Shown here: positions 60,881 to 64,000 of the stretch, one piece after another
Layout of the letters: the number at the start of each line of letters is the position of its first letter
Position numbering within the stretch: the first letter of the stretch is position 1
Assembly (NCBI RefSeq): GCF_001650715.1
Contig: NZ_LWQT01000038.1
Span: 1-64,000, forward strand
Length of the DNA: 64,000 nucleotides
Origin: Paramagnetospirillum marisnigri
GTDB taxonomy: Bacteria > Pseudomonadota > Alphaproteobacteria > Rhodospirillales > Magnetospirillaceae
Direction of reading: 5' to 3'
Notes under the pieces: model-generated
Told to the model about the DNA's origin: nothing
What the model saw: the letters and a program-made list of their open reading frames with translations, nothing else
The model's database searches: none
Made by a program: the position numbers and the translations under genes

Positions 60881-61457
60881 GCGCCGCGCCTTCGTGGTCG
60901 AGGGCCTGACCTTCGAGACCCGTGCTGACGGCAAGAAGACCATGCGCGGCCATGCCGCCGTGTTCAACCAGCTGTCGGAGGATCTGGGAGGCTTTCGCGA
61001 GCAGATCGCCCCCGGCGCCTTCGCCGACGCGGTCAAGACCGACGATGTCCGCGCCCTGTTTAATCACGACTCCAACTTCATCCTGGGCCGCACCGTTGCC
61101 AAGACCCTGCGCCTGTCCGAGGATGCGCGCGGTCTGGCGGTGGAAATCGACCCGCCGGACACCCAGTTCGCCCGCGATCTGATGGTCAGCATGGAGCGCG
61201 GCGACGTCACTCAGATGAGCTTCGGCTTCTCGGTGCGCCCCGGCGGCCAGGACTGGGCCAAGGACGACGAGGGCCGAACCATCCGCACCCTCAAGAAGCT
61301 GCGGCTGTTCGACGTTTCTCCGGTGGTGTTTCCGGCCTATCCGCAGACCGATATCGCTGTCCGCGAATTGCGGTCGTGGCAGGCCTCCCAGACCACTCCG
61401 CCCGCCGGCCCCAGCAACATGACCATCGCCCGCTCCCGAATGGCGAGCGTGGCCTGA
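60870..61457 (+). CDS. HK97-type prohead protease
   Basis: The 195-residue serine protease has the family pattern with His66 in ALFNHDSNFILG and Ser117 in VTQMSFGF, near LKKLRLFDVSPVVFPAY. It removes scaffold domains from the capsid protein in the prohead. It overlaps the portal gene. A terminator lies after it. Confidence 0.92.
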   Translation: MDIERRAFVVEGLTFETRADGKKTMRGHAAVFNQLSEDLGGFREQIAPGAFADAVKTDDVRALFNHDSNFILGRTVAKTLRLSEDARGLAVEIDPPDTQFARDLMVSMERGDVTQMSFGFSVRPGGQDWAKDDEGRTIRTLKKLRLFDVSPVVFPAYPQTDIAVRELRSWQASQTTPPAGPSNMTIARSRMASVA

Positions 61458-61484
61458 CCGATCCCGCCCGGAGGCGGTGACGCG

Positions 61485-61512
61485 AAGCCCGGCATTCCGC
61501 CGGGCTTTTTTC
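61485..61512 (+). terminator. Intrinsic terminator between protease and capsid genes
   Basis: AAGCCCGGC and GCCGGGCTT pair around an ATTCC loop and are followed by TTTTT. It lies 13 bases before the capsid ATG, inside the head gene run. It could set capsid level by partial termination or act as a 5' structure. Confidence 0.7.
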
Positions 61513-61525
61513 ATGGAGAGACCAT

Positions 61526-62758
61526 ATGTCCGAGAAGCTGAAAAGCCTCCGCGAGCAGCGGGGCAAGATCGGCGCCGATATGCGCGCCCTGATGGACAAG
61601 GCCGGCGCCGAGAAGCGCGACCTGACCAACGAGGAACTGGCGATCCACTCCGCCATGTTCGACAAGCAGGAAGGTCTGCGCCAGCAGATCGAGGCCGAGG
61701 AACGCCAGGTCGAGGTGGACCGCGCCAATGCCGGTCGTGAGGTCGAGGAGCAGCGCTCCAAGGGCAAGACCGGCGGCGAGGAACGCACCCAGGCCGACCT
61801 TCAGATGGCGGGGTTTCGCTCCTATCTGCGCGGTGGCATGAGCGGCTTGACCGGCGAAGGCGCCGAGGAATTCCGGGCGCTGCAGGCCGGGAGCAATGTC
61901 GAGGGCGGCTATCTGATCGCCCCCGAACAGTTCGTCACCAGCCTGATCCAGGCGGTGGACAACGCGGTGTTCATCCGCGCCCGTGCCAACAAGTTCCGTC
62001 TGACCTCGTCCACCAGCATGGGCGCCCCCTCGCTGGACACCGACATCGACGATGCCGAATGGACCCAGGAGTTGGGCACCGGCTCCGAGGACACCGCGAT
62101 GAGGTTCGGCAAGCGCGAACTGAAGCCGACGCCCTTGGCCAAGCGGATCAAGATCAGCAAGAAGCTGATCAGGGTCGGCGCCCTGCCCATCGAGCAGATC
62201 GTCATGCAGCGCCTGGCCTACAAGTTCGCCATCACCCAGGAAAAGGCGTTCCTGACCGGTTCCGGCTCTGGCCAGCCGCTGGGCGTTTTCACCGCCAGCA
62301 ATGACGGCATCGGCACCGCCCGTGATGTCGCCACCGGCAACACCTCGACCGCCATCACCTTCGATGGCTTGATCGAGGCCAAGTTCGCGGTCAAATCGGC
62401 CTATTGGACCAAGGCCGACTGGTTGTTTCACCGCGACGCGGTCAAGCAGATCACCAAAATCAAGGACGGAGACGGTCAGTATCTCTGGCGACAGTCGGTG
62501 CGCGACGGCGAGCCCGACACACTGATGGGCCGTCCGCTGATGATCAGCGAATACGCGCCCAACACCTTCACCACCGGCCAGTATGTCGGCCTGTTCGGCG
62601 ATTTCAGCCATTACTGGATTGCCGACGCACTCGACATGACCGTGCAGCGGCTCACCGAGCTGTATGCCGAAACCAATCAGGACGGCTTTATCGGCCGCCT
62701 GGAATCGGACGGTGCCCCGGTGCTGGCCGAGGCTTTCGCCCGCGTCAAGCTGGGCTGA
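61526..62758 (+). CDS. HK97-type major capsid protein
   Basis: The 410-residue protein has an N-terminal coiled-coil scaffold (delta) region (about 1-105, SEKLKSLREQRGKIGADMRA) and then the HK97 fold, with SNVEGGYLIAPEQFVTSLIQ, ANKFRLTSSTSMGAPSLD and SVRDGEPDTLMGRPLMISEY. Capsid maturation would remove the delta domain with the adjacent protease. Confidence 0.93.
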   Translation: MSEKLKSLREQRGKIGADMRALMDKAGAEKRDLTNEELAIHSAMFDKQEGLRQQIEAEERQVEVDRANAGREVEEQRSKGKTGGEERTQADLQMAGFRSYLRGGMSGLTGEGAEEFRALQAGSNVEGGYLIAPEQFVTSLIQAVDNAVFIRARANKFRLTSSTSMGAPSLDTDIDDAEWTQELGTGSEDTAMRFGKRELKPTPLAKRIKISKKLIRVGALPIEQIVMQRLAYKFAITQEKAFLTGSGSGQPLGVFTASNDGIGTARDVATGNTSTAITFDGLIEAKFAVKSAYWTKADWLFHRDAVKQITKIKDGDGQYLWRQSVRDGEPDTLMGRPLMISEYAPNTFTTGQYVGLFGDFSHYWIADALDMTVQRLTELYAETNQDGFIGRLESDGAPVLAEAFARVKLG

Positions 62759-62769
62759 GGAGAAACGAC

Positions 62770-63213
62770 ATGAACCCCTCTTTGCTCAAGGACGTGAAGA
62801 TCACTCGCGTCACCAACGCGGTTACCGCCGGACAGGCCGCCACCGCTTCCGACATACTGGACATGAGCGGCTACGAAGGCGTGGTTTTTATAGCCGCCCT
62901 GGGCGATGTCTCCGACACGTCCGTGGTCACCTTGACCGCCCAGCAGAACACCGCCAACTCGACATCGGGCATGGCGACCCTTTCGGGCTCGGCCACCTTC
63001 ACCGCGGGGGCGTCGGACGCCGATAACAAGCTGCTGGTGCTGGACGTCTACCGGCCCCGCGAACGCTATGTCCGCGCGGTCTTTACCTCCGCCACTGCCA
63101 ACGCGGTCAAGGATGGCGTCATCGCCATCCAGTACGGTCCCCGCGTGATGCCGGTGACCCAGGGCAGCACGGTCATCGACAGCGACACCCTGATCGAGCC
63201 CGCCGAGGCCTGA
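62770..63213 (+). CDS. Head-associated phage protein, unknown
   Basis: A 147-residue beta-rich protein with SDILDMSGYEGVVFIAALGD and YVRAVFTSATANAVKDGVIA. It directly follows the capsid gene, where decoration or head proteins are often found. The ATG at 62770 follows GAGGAGAAAC. No family is assigned. Confidence 0.7.
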   Translation: MNPSLLKDVKITRVTNAVTAGQAATASDILDMSGYEGVVFIAALGDVSDTSVVTLTAQQNTANSTSGMATLSGSATFTAGASDADNKLLVLDVYRPRERYVRAVFTSATANAVKDGVIAIQYGPRVMPVTQGSTVIDSDTLIEPAEA

Positions 63214-63267
63214 TGAAACAGGGCCGGGGCATTACCCCCGGCCCACCTTTTCCAGAGGGATTTGACC

Positions 63268-63603
63268 ATGACCGACCCCACCTTTCAGCCGAAGGTCTAC
63301 AAGACCGATGGCGGCGACCGTCTGGTGATCACCAGCGGCGGCAGCATCGACATCGAGACCGGCGCCATCATCTCCGTCAACGGTACCCAGGGCGCCGCGC
63401 TGACGGCGCAGTTGACCACCATCACCCACACCGCCCCGGGAACCCCGGATTACGCGATCCAGAATCTGGTGCAGAACACCGGATTCGGCTTTGCCACCGC
63501 CGACGAGGGCAACACCCTGTTGAAGGTCGTCGCGAATCTCCAGACCCGTCTGGCCGAGGTCGAGGCCCGTCTGGAAGCGGTCGGCATGGTCGCCGCAAAC
63601 TGA
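63268..63603 (+). CDS. Small structural-module protein
   Basis: The 111-residue product starts MTDPTFQPKVYKTDGGDRLV and ends in a short coiled coil (KVVANLQTRLAEVEARLEAV). ATG 63268 is preferred to a TTG at 63262, with GAGGG upstream. It may be a capsid decoration or fibre-related protein by position. Unproven. Confidence 0.6.
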   Translation: MTDPTFQPKVYKTDGGDRLVITSGGSIDIETGAIISVNGTQGAALTAQLTTITHTAPGTPDYAIQNLVQNTGFGFATADEGNTLLKVVANLQTRLAEVEARLEAVGMVAAN

Positions 63604-63616
63604 ATGGGAGAGTGAC

Positions 63617-63829
63617 ATGAAGATCAGGCTCAAGACCACCATGGCCGGCCCGGATGGGTCATTCCAGCCCGGACAGATCGTCGATTTCGAGCGCGGCCGC
63701 GCCTACGCCTTAATCGAGGGCGGCTATGCCGAGCAGATCGGCGGCGAGGAGCCGGTGTCGGAGCCGGAAGTCGCCACCCTGCCCCAGCCGAAGACGGCGA
63801 TCATCAAGACCGGCAAGGCCCGCAGGTAG
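63617..63829 (+). CDS. Small phage head/connector-region protein
   Basis: A 70-residue protein starting MKIRLKTTMAGPDGSFQPGQ with an IVDFERGRAYALIEGGYAE segment, a small beta-rich phage pattern, and a basic tail. It lies 3 bases before the gp6-like gene. Function unknown. Confidence 0.65.
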   Translation: MKIRLKTTMAGPDGSFQPGQIVDFERGRAYALIEGGYAEQIGGEEPVSEPEVATLPQPKTAIIKTGKARR

Positions 63830-63832
63830 ATC

Positions 63833-64000
63833 ATGCCCATCCCCGTCCTGGTCACCGCGCCGACCGTCGAGCCTATCACGCTTGGCGAGGCCAAGGCCCA
63901 TCTGCGCGTTGACGGGTCCGACGACGATACCTTGATCTCCAGCCTGATCGCGGCGGCCCGGCGGCACGTGGAGGATTTGACCGGCCGCGCCCTGATCACG
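63833..64000 (+). CDS. gp6-like head-tail connector (3' end outside window)
   Basis: Fifty-six codons are visible, beginning MPIPVLVTAPTVEPITLGEA and continuing KAHLRVDGSDDD, LISSLIAAARRHVEDLTGRA. This is the N-terminal pattern of gp6-like head-tail connector proteins. The remainder lies beyond the window. Confidence 0.85.
   Translation, partial: MPIPVLVTAPTVEPITLGEAKAHLRVDGSDDDTLISSLIAAARRHVEDLTGRALIT

Noticed and set aside
63232-63642. Minus-strand frames across the head genes
   Set aside because: No ribosome sites or motifs, and the plus-strand genes are in the expected phage order.
1-64000. Magnetosome (mam/mms) genes
   Set aside because: None were seen despite the Magnetospirillum-like gene context.

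Overview
The window reads as chromosomal DNA of a motile, GC-rich alphaproteobacterium close to Magnetospirillum/Rhodospirillaceae. This is inferred from the S10-spc-alpha ribosomal layout without rpsD, an ATP12-type F1 assembly chaperone next to an RluA-family synthase and a HAD phosphatase, flagellar genes behind a sigma-54 promoter, and CheZ in the same strand run as FliL/FliM. No magnetosome genes are present, so the genus is not proven.

Region 1 (1-15365) holds the tail of tuf, a DUF2059 gene on the opposite strand, and then the S10, spc and alpha operons in canonical order: rpsJ rplC rplD rplW rplB rpsS rplV rpsC rplP rpmC rpsQ rplN rplX rplE rpsN rpsH rplF rplR rpsE rpmD rplO secY adk rpsM rpsK rpoA rplQ. 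A sigma-70 promoter with a 12-bp leader hairpin precedes rpsJ, a second strong promoter precedes rpsM, and an intrinsic terminator follows rplQ.

Region 2 (15381-25699) has two unrecognised genes, one with four internal motif repeats. It then has an RluA pseudouridine synthase, a HAD phosphatase, an AsmA-like envelope protein and ATP12, and on the minus strand a lipoprotein and a 1127-residue periplasmic repeat protein.

Region 3 (25716-36604) is motility. Reading leftward it contains fliL, fliM, a DUF6468 membrane protein, a MotE-like protein, cheY and cheZ, running on into the repeat protein and lipoprotein. Reading rightward it contains flgF, flgG, flgA and flgH behind a GG-N10-GC sigma-54 promoter, then an HtrA/DegP-type protease, rarA and tRNA-Val(TAC).

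Region 4 (36592-64000) is a lambda-like, HK97-capsid temperate prophage inserted at the 3' end of the tRNA-Val gene; its right end lies outside the window. The leftward arm carries integrase, an excisionase-like gene, a C5 DNA methyltransferase with a repeat-built middle, ASCH and DUF1653 proteins, a RecT-type annealing protein and many tiny overlapping genes, some too short for ordinary gene calling. It is driven by a promoter covered by two 17-bp palindromes. Between this arm and the repressor sits a lower-GC cargo block (a HigB/HigA-like pair, a DUF6941-like protein and small membrane or lipoproteins). A CI-like S24 repressor and a probably leaderless Cro-like gene flank a second operator pair with the same 25-bp spacing. 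The rightward arm carries a RuvC-like resolvase, an antirepressor, an SF2 helicase, a DNA methyltransferase and a replication protein with an iteron-type origin inside its gene. A probable Q-position gene and a terminator precede the packaging and head genes: HNH, TerS, TerL, portal, protease, capsid and connectors.

The strongest items for follow-up are the intragenic phage origin, the shared operator architecture, the repeat-structured methyltransferase, the toxin/antitoxin/DUF6941 cassette, the two Rmf/CrpP-like modules, the promoter-terminator boundary before the late genes, and two unrecognised host proteins with internal repeats.
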